A stretch of 64,000 bases of DNA. Origin: Mycobacterium sp. URHD0025 (GTDB lineage: Bacteria > Actinomycetota > Actinomycetes > Mycobacteriales > Mycobacteriaceae). Below, piece after piece: positions 17,619 to 28,283 of this stretch. The DNA lies in the NCBI RefSeq assembly GCF_000426065.1, contig NZ_AUEQ01000007.1, forward strand, positions 186,001 through 250,000. Reading direction: 5' to 3'. The position numbers and the translations under genes were made by a program. Each line of letters starts with the position of its first letter. Position 1 is the stretch's first letter. The notes beneath the pieces were generated by a model. That model searched no databases. It was given only the letters and a program-made list of their open reading frames with translations, and was not told the origin of the DNA.

Positions 17619-18500
17619 ATGACCCAGTCCGACCACCGGCTCCGAGTCGGGGTGGTGTTTCGTCCCGACCGCTCACCCGAGACCCTGCCCCGCACCGCGG
17701 CCGCCGCGCAACGAGCCGGCATCGACGAACTCTGGCTGTGGGAGGACTGTTTCCTGCAGGGTGGTATCGCCCAGGCGGCGGTCGCGCTGTCCAACAGCGA
17801 GACGCTGACCGTCGGGATCGGTGTGCTTCCGGCGCCACTGCGCAACGTGGTGTCCACGGCGATGGAGATCGCGACTCTGGCCACCATCTATCCCGGCCGG
17901 CTCCGCGTCGGGATCGGTCACGGGGTGCAGGAGTGGATGCGTCAGGCCGGCGCTGCCGTGCCGTCCCCGCTCACGCTGTTGCGCGAGTACCACGGTGCAC
18001 TGAGCAGATTGCTCGCCGGCGAGTTGGTCAGCACCGAGGGACGGTTCGTGCGGCTCGATGGCGTGCGATTGGATTGGGTTCCGCGCCAACCGGTTCCGGT
18101 GCTGATCGGCGGCACCGGGCCGAAAACACTGCGGCTTGCCGGCGAGATCGCCGACGGCGTCATCGTCGACAGCCTGAACACCCCGGATTCCGCCAGGGAA
18201 TCGTTCGGTCACGTCGCTGCCGGACGGGCCGACCGCGACAGCGCCGCGGAGTTCGCGACGGTGCAGTACCTGGCGTGCGTGCCCGGAGCCGCCGGGCGGC
18301 AACGTCTCGACGACGAGGCGGTGAAGCGGGGACTGGCGGCCGGCGGATACGGCGTGGGCGGGACGGTCGATGAGATCGCTGCCGCGGCGTCCGGGTACCC
18401 CGCCCAGACGCTGGTGTTCCAACCGTTGGGCCCCGACGTCGATTTCGACGGGTTCGCCGACACCGTGGGTGAGGTGGCGAGCGCGTTGCGGACGCACTGA
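17619..18500 (+). CDS. Luciferase-like (LLM) F420-type oxidoreductase
   Basis: 293-residue TIM barrel of the bacterial luciferase superfamily. Recognisable elements: RVGVVFRPDRSPETLPRTAA, AQRAGIDELWLWEDCFLQGG, TVGIGVLPAPLRNVVSTAME, ATIYPGRLRVGIGHGVQEWM, the PVPVLIGGTGPKTLRLAGEI phosphate-binding stretch and ADGVIVDS. In mycobacteria most such proteins use coenzyme F420 rather than FMN; that assignment is by lineage, not proven. The substrate is unknown. The frame stays open upstream into the epimerase region, but the -10 box fixes the ATG at 17619. Confidence 0.82.
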   Translation: MTQSDHRLRVGVVFRPDRSPETLPRTAAAAQRAGIDELWLWEDCFLQGGIAQAAVALSNSETLTVGIGVLPAPLRNVVSTAMEIATLATIYPGRLRVGIGHGVQEWMRQAGAAVPSPLTLLREYHGALSRLLAGELVSTEGRFVRLDGVRLDWVPRQPVPVLIGGTGPKTLRLAGEIADGVIVDSLNTPDSARESFGHVAAGRADRDSAAEFATVQYLACVPGAAGRQRLDDEAVKRGLAAGGYGVGGTVDEIAAAASGYPAQTLVFQPLGPDVDFDGFADTVGEVASALRTH

Positions 18501-18539
18501 GGCGGCAAAGAAGCGCATTCGAGGGGCGCCGGTCGCGCT

Positions 18540-18545
18540 TAGCCT
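18540..18545 (+). promoter_or_regulatory. -10 box of the prepilin peptidase gene (leaderless)
   Basis: TAGCCT, then 6 nt and the ATG at 18552. It argues against the TTG at 18549. Confidence 0.45.
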
Positions 18546-18551
18546 CGGTTG

Positions 18552-18980
18552 ATGGGGGCGGGGGTGATGGCTGCCGCCGGCGTGGGCTGGCTGGTGGCGC
18601 TGAGCGTGTTCGACGTTCGGGCCAGGAGATTGCCGAATTGGCTCACGCTTCCCGGCGCGCTGCTGGTTCTGGTGGTGGCGGCATTGGCCGGCCGTGGTCC
18701 GGCAGCACTGGCGGGAGCCGCGGCGCTGTCAGCGCTCTATTTGACGGTGCACGCGGTCTCGCCGCGGGCCATGGGTGGCGGCGACGTCAAGCTCGCAGTC
18801 GGGCTCGGCGCGATGACCGGGGCGTTCGGCGTCGACGTGTGGCTGCTGGCCGCTCTGGCCGCGCCGATGTGCACCGGGGTTCTGGCGGTGGGCGCTGCCG
18901 TGCGGGGTATCCCGACCGTGCCCCACGGTCCGTCCATGTGCGCGGCCAGTGCGGCCGCGGTGGCCCTGGTGATGGCTTAG
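18552..18980 (+). CDS. Short A24-family prepilin peptidase
   Basis: 142 residues, almost entirely membrane-spanning, like Rv2551c. The two aspartates of the type IV prepilin peptidase family are present: FDVRARRLPNWLTLPG and MGGGDVKLAVGLGAMTGAFG. The N-terminal methyltransferase domain of larger PilD proteins is missing, as in archaeal and Tad-type FppA/CpaA forms. It would cleave leader peptides of prepilin-like proteins at the cytoplasmic face of the membrane. No pilin or secretion gene is next to it, so its substrate is probably encoded elsewhere (for example a Tad/Flp cluster). Confidence 0.85.
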   Translation: MGAGVMAAAGVGWLVALSVFDVRARRLPNWLTLPGALLVLVVAALAGRGPAALAGAAALSALYLTVHAVSPRAMGGGDVKLAVGLGAMTGAFGVDVWLLAALAAPMCTGVLAVGAAVRGIPTVPHGPSMCAASAAAVALVMA

Positions 18981-19077
18981 TCGCGGTGCCCGCGCCGCAC
19001 GACGAATTTGGTGCTGAGGCCACCTGGAATCCGCGGTTACGCTCATCACCGCCAACACGTCGCCCGGGGGGTTTCGC

Positions 19078-19440
19078 ATGTCACAACCGCATTGGCACCA
19101 GGCCGCACAGCAGTATCCGCCGCCGCCCGCGATTCCGATCTTTCGCGTGGAGGCGACTCGGCACACCGGCTTGCTGATCTTGTGGTTCAACCAGACCCGT
19201 GTGGTGACCGGGACTGCCGAACAGTGCGAGGCCGCTTTGACCAGCGCCCAGCGCCACAATCTCGTCCTGGGTTGGTGGAGTTTCCTGTCGATCTTGTTCA
19301 TGAACTGGCTGTCGCTGCTGAGCAACGCGGGTGCACGGGCCACCTTGCGCAAGCAAGTGCATGAGGCCGAGGCCTACGCGCAGTGGTGGTATCAGTACGG
19401 GCAGCACCAGAACACACCGCAACAGCCGCAACGGCAGTAG
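19078..19440 (+). CDS. Hypothetical protein with one hydrophobic segment
   Basis: 120 residues, not recognised. The N-terminus is Gln/Pro-rich (HQAAQQYPPPPAIPIFR). The middle contains TGLLILWFNQTRVVTGTAEQ followed by an AEQCEAALTSAQRHN helix. One hydrophobic segment (LVLGWWSFLSILFMNWLSLL) is followed by an Arg/Lys-containing helix and a Gln/Pro-rich tail (QHQNTPQQPQRQ). It could be a tail-anchored or peripheral membrane protein. It lies alone between the prepilin peptidase and aroC. Coding is supported by frame length, codon bias and the ATG after GGGGGG. Confidence 0.65.
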   Translation: MSQPHWHQAAQQYPPPPAIPIFRVEATRHTGLLILWFNQTRVVTGTAEQCEAALTSAQRHNLVLGWWSFLSILFMNWLSLLSNAGARATLRKQVHEAEAYAQWWYQYGQHQNTPQQPQRQ

Positions 19441-19505
19441 GTCGCAGTCGTCACGTTTGACCACGGATTTCGGGAGGCCAAGCCCGACGTGGGAGAATGA
19501 CACTC

Positions 19506-20704
19506 GTGTTGCGTTGGACCACAGCAGGTGAATCTCACGGCCGCGCCCTGGTCGCCATGCTCGAAGGGATGGTTGCCGGCGTGCCCATCACCTCCGAGGA
19601 GATCGGGGCACAGCTCAAGCGTCGTCGCCTCGGCTACGGCCGCGGTGCCCGGATGAAGTTCGAACAGGACCAGGTCACCGTGCTGGCCGGGGTCCGCCAC
19701 GGTGCCACCCTGGGTGGGCCGATCGCGATCGAGATCGGCAATACCGAATGGCCCAAGTGGGAGACCGTGATGTCTCCGGACCCGGTGGATCCCGCCGAAC
19801 TCGACGTTGCCCGCAACGCACCGCTGACCCGTCCCCGCCCTGGCCACGCCGACTATGCGGGCATGCTCAAGTACGGTTTCGACGACGCCCGCCCGGTGCT
19901 CGAGCGCGCCAGCGCTCGCGAGACCGCCGCACGGGTGGCGGCAGGCACCGTGGCCCGGGCCTTCCTGCGCGCCGCCCTCGGTGTCGAGGTGGTCTCACAC
20001 GTCATCTCCATCGGCGCATCCAAGCCCTATGACGGCCCGCCGCCGCGGTTCTCCGACCTGGAGGCGATCGACGACAGCCCAGTCCGGGCCTACGACAAGG
20101 ACGCCGAGGCGTTGATGATCGCCGAGATCGAGGACGCCAAGAAGGACGGCGACACTCTGGGCGGTGTCGTCGAGGTCGTGGTCGACGGGCTGCCCATCGG
20201 TTTGGGCTCGTTCACCAGTGGCGACAACCGCCTCGACAGCCAGCTGGCCGCCGCGGTGATGGGCATCCAGGCGATCAAGGGTGTGGAGATCGGTGACGGC
20301 TTCGAGACCGCGCGCCGCCGCGGCAGTGTCGCGCACGACGAGATGTACCCCGGCCCCGACGGAGTCCTGCGCTCGACGAACCGGGCCGGTGGCCTGGAAG
20401 GTGGCATGACCAACGGCCAGGCGCTGCGCGTCCGGGCCGCGATGAAGCCGATCTCTACCGTCCCGCGCGCGCTGGCCACCGTCGACATGGCGACCGGGGA
20501 AGAAGCCGTCGCGATTCACCAGCGGTCCGACGTGTGTGCGGTACCGGCCGCGGGTGTCGTGGTGGAGACCATGGTCGCGCTCGTCGTGGCCCGCGCTGTG
20601 CTGGAGAAGTTCGGCGGGGACTCACTGGGCGAGACCCGCGCCAACATCGACGCCTACCTGCGGGCCGTCTCCGAGCGCGAGCCGGCGGCGCAGGCCCTGG
20701 GCTG

Positions 20705-20705
<1 letters not shown>
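19506..20705 (+). CDS. aroC: Chorismate synthase
   Basis: 399 residues (aroF of M. tuberculosis nomenclature). It converts EPSP to chorismate with reduced FMN. Hallmarks: [93 protein letters not shown] and the C-terminal [16 protein letters not shown] start at GTG 19506, 10 nt after GGGAG; ATG at 19497 sits only one base after that ribosome site. The stop overlaps the aroK ATG (TGATG). Confidence 0.96.
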
Positions 20706-22502
<1,797 letters not shown>

Positions 22503-22533
22503 CCGCCCGCGCCACTCGCGCCTGAATTCTGCT

Positions 22534-22549
22534 CCGCCCTCGCGGGCGG
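22534..22549. terminator. Hairpin terminator candidate between aroB and the Rv2536-like gene
   Basis: CCGCCC-TCGC-GGGCGG forms a compact stem. An alternative longer pairing uses CCGCCCGCG at 22503 with CGCGGGCGG at 22541. It serves two convergent genes in 53 bp; no U-run. Confidence 0.5.
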
Positions 22550-22555
22550 GCGTCG

Positions 22556-23128
22556 CTACTGCTTGGGTTGGTCGGGGTAGTCGACCGGGGTGGTGGTTTC
22601 GGCGTCGGTGTTCTCTGAGGCGCCGTTGGCGGTGACAGCGGCGAACACGTCGGTGTCGGCACGCTCGTCGGCGGCCAGGCCATGGTGGCGTTGGCGGGGC
22701 ATCGGCGGGGCCTTGCGGTCCACCAGCCAGCGGCCCACGGTCACGCCCCCGACCCCGAGCAGGAACACCAGCAGCGCGGTGAACGCCGCGAACGTGGTGA
22801 TCTCGTTGAGCAGGGCGTCGGTGTAGAGGCTCTTGTAGAACAACCCGATGAACCACGCCACGGCGCCGCTGACGACACCGGCGAACAGGCCGGCGATCAG
22901 CCAGATCATCGCCATATCGGCACGCCGGTCCGGATCCGGGTTGGCGCGGGCGTCGTTCTGGCCGTCGACCAGACCCCAGATCAAGACCCCGATCCCGAAC
23001 AACGTGACCAGGCCGAGGCTGAACCAGGTGGCGTTACCCGGCGAGGCGTTGATCAGTGCTCCCTGTAGTAGGCGAACTATCACCATCGCTGTTGCGAACA
23101 CCACTCCGCGCAGTAACCACTTGCTCAT
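22556..23128 (-). CDS. Four-helix membrane protein, Rv2536-like (B-4DMT family)
   Basis: 190 residues with four predicted membrane helices: LLRGVVFATAMVIVRLLQGA, TWFSLGLVTLFGIGVLIWGL, MIWLIAGLFAGVVSGAVAWF and TTFAAFTALLVFLLGVGGVT. A hydrophilic, probably disordered tail rich in Asp, Thr and Pro follows. Content and position beside pepQ match Rv2536, a conserved mycobacterial membrane protein labelled a putative B-4DMT transporter in databases. No transported substrate is known. The ATG at 23128 is only 33 bp from the divergent pepQ start, so the promoters overlap. Confidence 0.8.
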   Translation of the reverse strand: MSKWLLRGVVFATAMVIVRLLQGALINASPGNATWFSLGLVTLFGIGVLIWGLVDGQNDARANPDPDRRADMAMIWLIAGLFAGVVSGAVAWFIGLFYKSLYTDALLNEITTFAAFTALLVFLLGVGGVTVGRWLVDRKAPPMPRQRHHGLAADERADTDVFAAVTANGASENTDAETTTPVDYPDQPKQ

Positions 23129-23147
23129 GGGGGCACACTGTAGCGAG

Positions 23148-23153
23148 TAGCGT
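23148..23153 (+). promoter_or_regulatory. -10 box of pepQ (near-leaderless)
   Basis: TAGCGT with 8 nt to the GTG at 23162, within the 33-bp divergent gap. Confidence 0.4.
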
Positions 23154-23161
23154 CACAGACC

Positions 23162-24247
23162 GTGACTATTTCCCAGCGCAGGGATCGGCTGCGGCGTCGA
23201 ATGGCCGACTCCGGTCTGGACGCATTGTTGGTAACTGACCTGGTCAACGTGCGTTATCTGTCCGGATTCACGGGTTCCAACGCCGCGCTGCTGGTTCTCG
23301 CCGAGGACGCCACACCGGTGCTGGCCACCGACGGGCGTTACCGCACTCAGGCCGCACAGCAGTCCCCGGACGCCGAGGTGGTCATCGAGCGGGCCTGCGG
23401 CTCACACCTGGCCGGCCGCGCCGCGCGCTGCGGGGCGCTGCGGCTGGGCTTCGAGAGCCATGTGGTGACCGTGGACGCCTACACCGCACTGCAAAAGGCG
23501 GCCGGCGACAGCGTGGAGTGGGTGCGCGCGGCGGGCACCGTGGAGGCCCTGCGCGAAGTGAAGGACGCCGGAGAGATCGCGATGCTGCGGTTGGCCTGCG
23601 AGGCCGCCGACGCGGCACTCACCGATCTGGTCGAGCGGGGTGGCCTGCGGCCCGGCCGTACCGAGCGGGAAGTGCGCAACGAGTTGGAAGCGCTGATGCT
23701 CGCCCACGGAGCCGACGGGCCGTCATTCGAGACGATCGTGGCGACGGGCGCCAACTCGGCCATCCCGCACCATCGGCCCACGGATGCGGTGCTGGCGCAA
23801 GGTGACTTCGTGAAGATCGACTTCGGTGCCCTGGTGGAGGGATACCACTCGGACATGACGCGCACGTTCGTCCTCGGCCCCGCGGCCCAGTGGCAGCACG
23901 ACATCTATGACCTTGTGGCCACCGCACAGCAGGCGGGACGCGAAGCGCTGGCGCCCGGCGTTTCGCTCAGTGCGGTGGACACCGCATCACGCCAGGTCAT
24001 CGCCGATGCCGGCTACGGCGACAACTTCGGTCACGGCCTCGGGCACGGCGTCGGATTGCAGATCCACGAAGCGCCGGGAATCAATGCCGCCGCCGCCGGT
24101 ACACTGCTTGCTGGCTCTGCGGTCACCGTTGAGCCAGGTGTCTACTTGCCCGATCGCGGCGGTGTCCGCATCGAGGACACCCTGGTCGTCGGCGAGGCGG
24201 CACCCGACCTGCTTACCCGGTTCCCCAAGGAACTGGCCATTTTGTGA
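23162..24247 (+). CDS. pepQ: Xaa-Pro aminopeptidase/dipeptidase (M24 family)
   Basis: 361 residues. The N-terminal creatinase-like domain (RRDRLRRRMADSGLDALLVT, VNVRYLSGFTGSNAALLV) is followed by the pita-bread M24 domain. All metal ligands are visible: VKIDFGALVEGYHSDMTRTF (two Asp), NFGHGLGHGVGLQIHEAP (His), VTVEPGVYLPDRGG (Glu) and RIEDTLVV (Glu). It hydrolyses X-Pro bonds in peptides in the cytoplasm. GTG start at 23162. The block pepQ-efp-nusB is conserved in actinobacteria (Rv2535c-Rv2533c). Confidence 0.93.
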   Translation: MTISQRRDRLRRRMADSGLDALLVTDLVNVRYLSGFTGSNAALLVLAEDATPVLATDGRYRTQAAQQSPDAEVVIERACGSHLAGRAARCGALRLGFESHVVTVDAYTALQKAAGDSVEWVRAAGTVEALREVKDAGEIAMLRLACEAADAALTDLVERGGLRPGRTEREVRNELEALMLAHGADGPSFETIVATGANSAIPHHRPTDAVLAQGDFVKIDFGALVEGYHSDMTRTFVLGPAAQWQHDIYDLVATAQQAGREALAPGVSLSAVDTASRQVIADAGYGDNFGHGLGHGVGLQIHEAPGINAAAAGTLLAGSAVTVEPGVYLPDRGGVRIEDTLVVGEAAPDLLTRFPKELAIL

Positions 24248-24271
24248 CAAAAGCTTAGGAGCTGCACCCTC

Positions 24272-24835
24272 ATGGCATCGACTGCCGACTTCAAGAACGG
24301 GCTCGTCCTGCAGATCGACGGACAGCTGTGGCAGATCGTCGAGTTCCAGCACGTCAAGCCGGGTAAGGGTCCGGCCTTCGTGCGGACGAAGCTCAAGAAC
24401 GTGGTGTCCGGCAAGGTCGTCGACAAGACCTACAACGCCGGTGTGAAGGTGGAGACCGCCACCGTGGACCGGCGCGACGCCACCTACCTGTACCGCGACG
24501 GCAGCGACTTCGTCTTCATGGACTCCGAAGACTTCAACCAGCATCCGTTGTCCGAGGCGCTCGTCGGCCGGTTGGCCGACTTCCTGCTGGAGAGTCTGCC
24601 GGTGCAGATCGCCTTCCACGACGGTGTTCCGCTGTATCTGGAGCTGCCGGTGTCCGTCGAGCTCGAGGTTTCCCACACCGAGCCGGGCCTGCAGGGTGAC
24701 CGCTCCAGCGCCGGCACCAAGCCCGCCACCATGGAGACCGGCGCCGAGATCCAGGTTCCGCTGTTCATCAACACCGGCGACAAGCTCAAGGTCGACACGC
24801 GCGACGGTAGCTACCTCGGCCGCGTGAATGGCTGA
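24272..24835 (+). CDS. efp: Translation elongation factor P
   Basis: 187 residues with the three beta domains of [43 protein letters not shown] (with the tip Lys of the PGKGPA loop), [18 protein letters not shown], and C-terminal [20 protein letters not shown]. It relieves ribosome stalling at polyproline stretches. The tip loop is the plain Lys form, and no modification enzyme genes are nearby. AGGAG lies 7-8 nt before the ATG. It is followed by nusB after 2 bp. Confidence 0.97.
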   Translation: MASTADFKNGLVLQIDGQLWQIVEFQHVKPGKGPAFVRTKLKNVVSGKVVDKTYNAGVKVETATVDRRDATYLYRDGSDFVFMDSEDFNQHPLSEALVGRLADFLLESLPVQIAFHDGVPLYLELPVSVELEVSHTEPGLQGDRSSAGTKPATMETGAEIQVPLFINTGDKLKVDTRDGSYLGRVNG

Positions 24836-24837
24836 CC

Positions 24838-25320
24838 ATGCCTGACCGCCGTGGTGACCGGGGCCGTCACCAGGCCCGCAAGCGCGCCGTCGACCTGTTG
24901 TTCGAGGCCGAGGCGCGCGGTCTGACGGCCGAGGCGGTGGCCGATGGCCGCGCCGCGCTGGCCGAAGACCAGGACGATGTCAGCCCATTGAACCCGTACA
25001 CCGTGTCGGTGGCCCGCGGGGTGACCGAACACGCCGCGCACATCGACGACCTCATCTCCGCGCACCTGCAGGGATGGACGCTGGAACGGCTGCCCGCCGT
25101 CGACCGGGCCATCCTGCGGGTGGCGGTGTGGGAACTGCTGCACGCCGAGGACGTTCCCGAGCCCGTCGCCGTGGACGAAGCCGTCGAGCTGGCCAAGGAG
25201 CTGTCCACGGATGACTCGCCGGGATTCGTCAACGGCGTGCTGGGCCAGGTGATGTTGGTGACCCCGCAGATCCGGGCCGCCTCGCAGGCCGTCCGGGGAG
25301 CCGGTACAGCCGAGTCGTAG
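24838..25320 (+). CDS. nusB: Transcription antitermination factor NusB
   Basis: 160 residues, all-helical Nus[21 protein letters not shown] at the N-terminus, [40 protein letters not shown] and the C-terminal [20 protein letters not shown]. With NusE it binds boxA of rRNA leaders and supports rRNA transcription. The ATG lies 2 bp after the efp stop, so both are co-transcribed. It ends the conserved block; the accessory region follows. Confidence 0.95.
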   Translation: MPDRRGDRGRHQARKRAVDLLFEAEARGLTAEAVADGRAALAEDQDDVSPLNPYTVSVARGVTEHAAHIDDLISAHLQGWTLERLPAVDRAILRVAVWELLHAEDVPEPVAVDEAVELAKELSTDDSPGFVNGVLGQVMLVTPQIRAASQAVRGAGTAES

Positions 25321-25329
25321 CCTGCGCGG

Positions 25330-25923
25330 TCAGTCTGGGACGACGCGCGCTCGGGCCAGCCGGCGCGCGAGTTCGATCGGCGCGACCGAGCGCTGAAGTT
25401 TGCTGCTCACCAGCGCTCCGTCGTACAGCAGCTGGATCTCATCGGCTCGTGCGGCGGGGTCTGCCACCCCTGCGGCCGTCAACAGCTCGACCACGGTGGT
25501 GCGCAGCCAATCTCTGTGGGCGCGGATGGGTTCCAGCTCGGCACCGGGGAACTCCGTGGCCGCATTGACATACAGACAGCCCCGGAAGTCACGGGTGCGG
25601 GCGGCGCCGATCGCCAGGTCGAAGAACATCAGCACCTTGGCGATGTCGTCGTCCAGGCCCGTAACGGCGTCTGCCCATCGCTTGCGATCACGGTGATCCA
25701 AATCGTTCAGGTAGGCCAGCACCAACGCCTCTTTGGAGCCGTACGAGCTGTACATGCTGGCTTTCGCGACGCCCGCCTCGCGCAGGATCTGATCGATGCC
25801 TACCGATCGGATTCCTTGTGTTGCAAAGAGATTGGACGCGGTGCGGAGCAATCGCTGCGCGGGTCCTGAAGGGCTCGCGGAATCAGCCGCCACCTTGGCG
25901 GGCGGGCGAGTGGTGGAACTCAT
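25330..25923 (-). CDS. TetR family transcriptional regulator
   Basis: 197 residues. The DNA-binding domain is clear: LLRTASNLFATQGIRSVGID, QILREAGVAKASMYSSYGSK, EALVLAYLNDLDHRD. The C-terminal domain contains FRGCLYVNAATEFPG, typical of the TetR_C_6/AcrR-like group. The ATG at 25923 follows TACGCT by 6 nt. It is divergent from the DUF4242 gene, and a 22-bp palindrome lies between them. It probably represses itself and perhaps the ACAD/ABC gene set that begins downstream at 25988 (inference). Confidence 0.85.
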   Translation of the reverse strand: MSSTTRPPAKVAADSASPSGPAQRLLRTASNLFATQGIRSVGIDQILREAGVAKASMYSSYGSKEALVLAYLNDLDHRDRKRWADAVTGLDDDIAKVLMFFDLAIGAARTRDFRGCLYVNAATEFPGAELEPIRAHRDWLRTTVVELLTAAGVADPAARADEIQLLYDGALVSSKLQRSVAPIELARRLARARVVPD

Positions 25924-25929
25924 GGGCGC

Positions 25930-25935
25930 AGCGTA
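25930..25935 (-). promoter_or_regulatory. -10 box of the TetR gene at 25330 (leaderless)
   Basis: TACGCT on the minus strand, 6 nt before the ATG at 25923. The palindrome at 25951-25972 covers its -35 region. Confidence 0.5.
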
Positions 25936-25950
25936 ACCGACGGCGAACCA

Positions 25951-25972
25951 ATAGACAGACCTGTCTGTCTAT
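25951..25972. promoter_or_regulatory. TetR operator candidate
   Basis: Perfect 10-bp arms, ATAGACAGAC and GTCTGTCTAT, separated by CT. It lies between the divergent TetR and DUF4242 genes, 16 bp before the GTG at 25988. Confidence 0.7.
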
Positions 25973-25987
25973 GCCACTGTCGCTGAC

Positions 25988-26551
25988 GTGGCGACATCAT
26001 CTGATCTGAGTACCGAACCGAAGCTGTACCTCTATGAGATTGCCGTGAGCGCAACGGAACCCGCGCCGGTCGAGCAGCTCCTCAAAGACGTCGACGCCGG
26101 CATCCACCGCGCCGGTGGCGAGCTGGTCGAAGCCCAGGTGACCCGGGGCGGTCAACGGCTGTTCGTCATTGCCGAGTTTGCCGCGGGTACCCCGGCGGTT
26201 TTCGAGCCGGCCGAGTTCGCCCACGGTGAGGTCACCGGCCCCGATGCCGTGCGCCTCGTCGGCGCGGACCTCGCCGAAGTCAAGGCCGCGCGGCCCTCAG
26301 CCGGATACCTGGTGGAATGGGATCTGCCCGCCGAGCTCGACATGGAGTCTTACCTGGCGCGCAAGAAGGCCAACGCGCCCAAGTACGCCGATGTCCCTGA
26401 AGTCAGCTTCCTGCGAACCTATGTGCGCGAAGACATGGACAAGTGCCTGTGTCTCTACGACGCGGCCGACGAGGCGTCCGTGCGACGGGCCAGGCAAGCC
26501 GTCAGCACCCCCATCGACCGGTTGCACGGGTTGGAGAGTTTTCAGCCATGA
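25988..26551 (+). CDS. DUF4242 domain protein
   Basis: 187 residues with two similar ferredoxin-like halves. The C-terminal half is a recognisable DUF4242 (nickel-responsive SCO4226-like) domain: SFLRTYVREDMDKCLCLYDA and DEASVRRARQAVSTPIDRLH. The N-terminal half (LYLYEIAVSATEPAPVEQLL) is more diverged. A Cys pair (KCLCLY) sits on a central strand. Function is unknown; some members bind metal. The GTG at 25988 lies just after the TetR palindrome, and the stop overlaps the next ATG (ATGA), so it heads the operon DUF4242-ACAD-ABC. Confidence 0.75.
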   Translation: MATSSDLSTEPKLYLYEIAVSATEPAPVEQLLKDVDAGIHRAGGELVEAQVTRGGQRLFVIAEFAAGTPAVFEPAEFAHGEVTGPDAVRLVGADLAEVKAARPSAGYLVEWDLPAELDMESYLARKKANAPKYADVPEVSFLRTYVREDMDKCLCLYDAADEASVRRARQAVSTPIDRLHGLESFQP

Positions 26552-27585
26552 CGGCACCGGTGGCCGCGGACATCCGCGCCGCCCTCGGCGAGGTGGGTCG
26601 ATCCATCGCCGAGCGGGCGTCCGCGCTCGATGCCGGACACGCCGACGTCCGAGCCGAGATCGCGGCACTCGGTCGGGCCGGCTTGTTCGAACCGGGGTTC
26701 GGCGATGACCTCACCGACATGGTGTACATCATCGATGCGATCTCCACACACAGCCTGGCAGTGGGCTTTTCGGCGTGGGCGCATCGAATGGTGCTGCACT
26801 ACCTGCATCACGCCGAACGCGGCGACGACGAAGCCTTCACCGCGGTGTCACGTGGCGAACGTGTCGGGGTGACGGCCATGGCCGCAGCCCTCAAACACGT
26901 TGCCGGCCTGGCGGCCCTTCCGGTCGTCGCCACGCCGCACTCCGGCGGGGTGGCGTTGAGCGGACCGATCCACTGGGCCTCCAACCTGTTCGACGGCGCA
27001 CTGATCGTGGTACCTGCCCGGAAGGCCGACGGTGACACCCTGGTCGCGGTCGTCGACGCCGATTCGGAGGGCGTGACCATCGACCCGCCGCCGGAACTGA
27101 TGGCATTGGGTGCGACAGCGTCGTCGTCACTGCGGCTCGATCGCGTCGCGGTGCGCCGCGTCATCAGTACCGATCTGTCGGGGTTCGTGGCGCGTATCCG
27201 CCCGGCGTTCCTGCTGTTACAGACGGCGTTCTGCGCAGGTATCGCCCGCGCGGCACTCACCGGTGCCGCCGACGCGCGAGGCGGGTTGGGTGCGCAGTTC
27301 GAGTCCGAGCTCAGCGATCTGACAGACCGAGCGAACCAGATGCGGCGAACCCTCTACAGATTGGCTGCCGCACCGGCGAGCGCCGGTGCCGCGGAGCTGA
27401 TCCGGCTGCGATTGAACACCGCTGTGCTGGCGGTCGACGCCACTCGGCTCGAGTCGGCCATGGCTGGTGGTGCCGGGTATGCGGTGAGCAGCGCCGCCAA
27501 CCGGCGGTTGCGTGAAGCGGCGTTCCTGCCGATCCAATCTCCATCGGAAGGACAATTGCGGTGGGAACTGACGCGGTACGAATAG
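26548..27585 (+). CDS. Acyl-CoA dehydrogenase-like flavoprotein
   Basis: 345 residues, shorter than typical acyl-CoA dehydrogenases (~380-400). Family traces: an N-terminal helical domain (VGRSIAERASALDAGHADVR, IDAISTHSLAVGFSAWAHRM), a central beta domain (GVALSGPIHWASNLFDGALI, VPARKADGDTLVAVVDADSE) and a C-terminal four-helix bundle. The usual catalytic Glu region is not recognisable, so it resembles the SfnB/DszC group of flavin-dependent monooxygenase-like members more than a beta-oxidation enzyme (inference). It is coupled to the DUF4242 gene by ATGA and overlaps the ABC ATPase gene by 25 bp. A link to organosulfur use would fit these neighbours. Confidence 0.75.
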   Translation: MTAPVAADIRAALGEVGRSIAERASALDAGHADVRAEIAALGRAGLFEPGFGDDLTDMVYIIDAISTHSLAVGFSAWAHRMVLHYLHHAERGDDEAFTAVSRGERVGVTAMAAALKHVAGLAALPVVATPHSGGVALSGPIHWASNLFDGALIVVPARKADGDTLVAVVDADSEGVTIDPPPELMALGATASSSLRLDRVAVRRVISTDLSGFVARIRPAFLLLQTAFCAGIARAALTGAADARGGLGAQFESELSDLTDRANQMRRTLYRLAAAPASAGAAELIRLRLNTAVLAVDATRLESAMAGGAGYAVSSAANRRLREAAFLPIQSPSEGQLRWELTRYE

Positions 27586-28283
27586 CGGCTGGCGTCAAGA
27601 CCTTTGGGTCGACTGCTGTGCTGGCGGGAATCGACCTGATCATCAGTGAAGGCGAGTTTCTCGCGGTTCTCGGCCGTAGCGGAAGCGGCAAATCGACATT
27701 GTTGCGGGTGCTGGCGGGCCTCGAGGAGCTCGATGGTGGGACGATCAGCTGGACCGGCGACGGCACCCGGCCCCAGACCGGCGTGGTGTTCCAGCAACCG
27801 CTGTTGATGCCGTGGCTCACGGTGGACGCCAACGTGGCGTACGCCAAGCGCTTCGCCGCCCACCGGGACAGTTTCGATGTCGGCTACGCGCGAGAGCTGA
27901 TGGTGCGCTTCGGGCTTGAGCGCCTCGCCGGCCGTTATCCCGACCAGCTCTCCGGTGGGCAGTCGCAAAGGGTCGCCATCCTGCGGGCCGTCGCGACGCG
28001 GCCGCGGCTGCTGTTACTCGACGAGCCCTTCAGCGCCCTCGATCCGGCCACGCGCGCTGATCTGCAGCACTGGCTGGCCGGACTGGCGGCTGAACTGGAC
28101 ATCACCGTGGTGCTGGTAACCCACGATGTCGACGAGGCGCTGCTGCTCGCACATCGGGTGATGCTGCTGGGAGACGACGGGATCATCCGGCGGCAATGGC
28201 AAGCGGATGGCTACCGTGCCGACGCTGACACGCTGCGCCGAGATGTGCTCGATCATTACCGGATCTCCACCGAGGCGTCCTGA
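27561..28283 (+). CDS. ABC importer ATPase, sulfonate/nitrate type (system 1)
   Basis: 240 residues with all ABC motifs: Walker A LGRSGSGKSTLLRVLAGLEE, Q-loop GVVFQQPLLMPWLTV, signature LSGGQSQRVAILRAVATRP, Walker B LLLLDEPFSALDPATRADL and switch His VLVTHDVDEALLLAHRV. This is the SsuB/TauB/NrtD subfamily, which powers import of sulfonates, nitrate or related anions. The GTG start lies inside the end of the flavoprotein gene with a GGAAGGA ribosome site. The stop overlaps the binding-protein ATG (TGATG). Confidence 0.88.
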   Translation: MGTDAVRIAAGVKTFGSTAVLAGIDLIISEGEFLAVLGRSGSGKSTLLRVLAGLEELDGGTISWTGDGTRPQTGVVFQQPLLMPWLTVDANVAYAKRFAAHRDSFDVGYARELMVRFGLERLAGRYPDQLSGGQSQRVAILRAVATRPRLLLLDEPFSALDPATRADLQHWLAGLAAELDITVVLVTHDVDEALLLAHRVMLLGDDGIIRRQWQADGYRADADTLRRDVLDHYRISTEAS

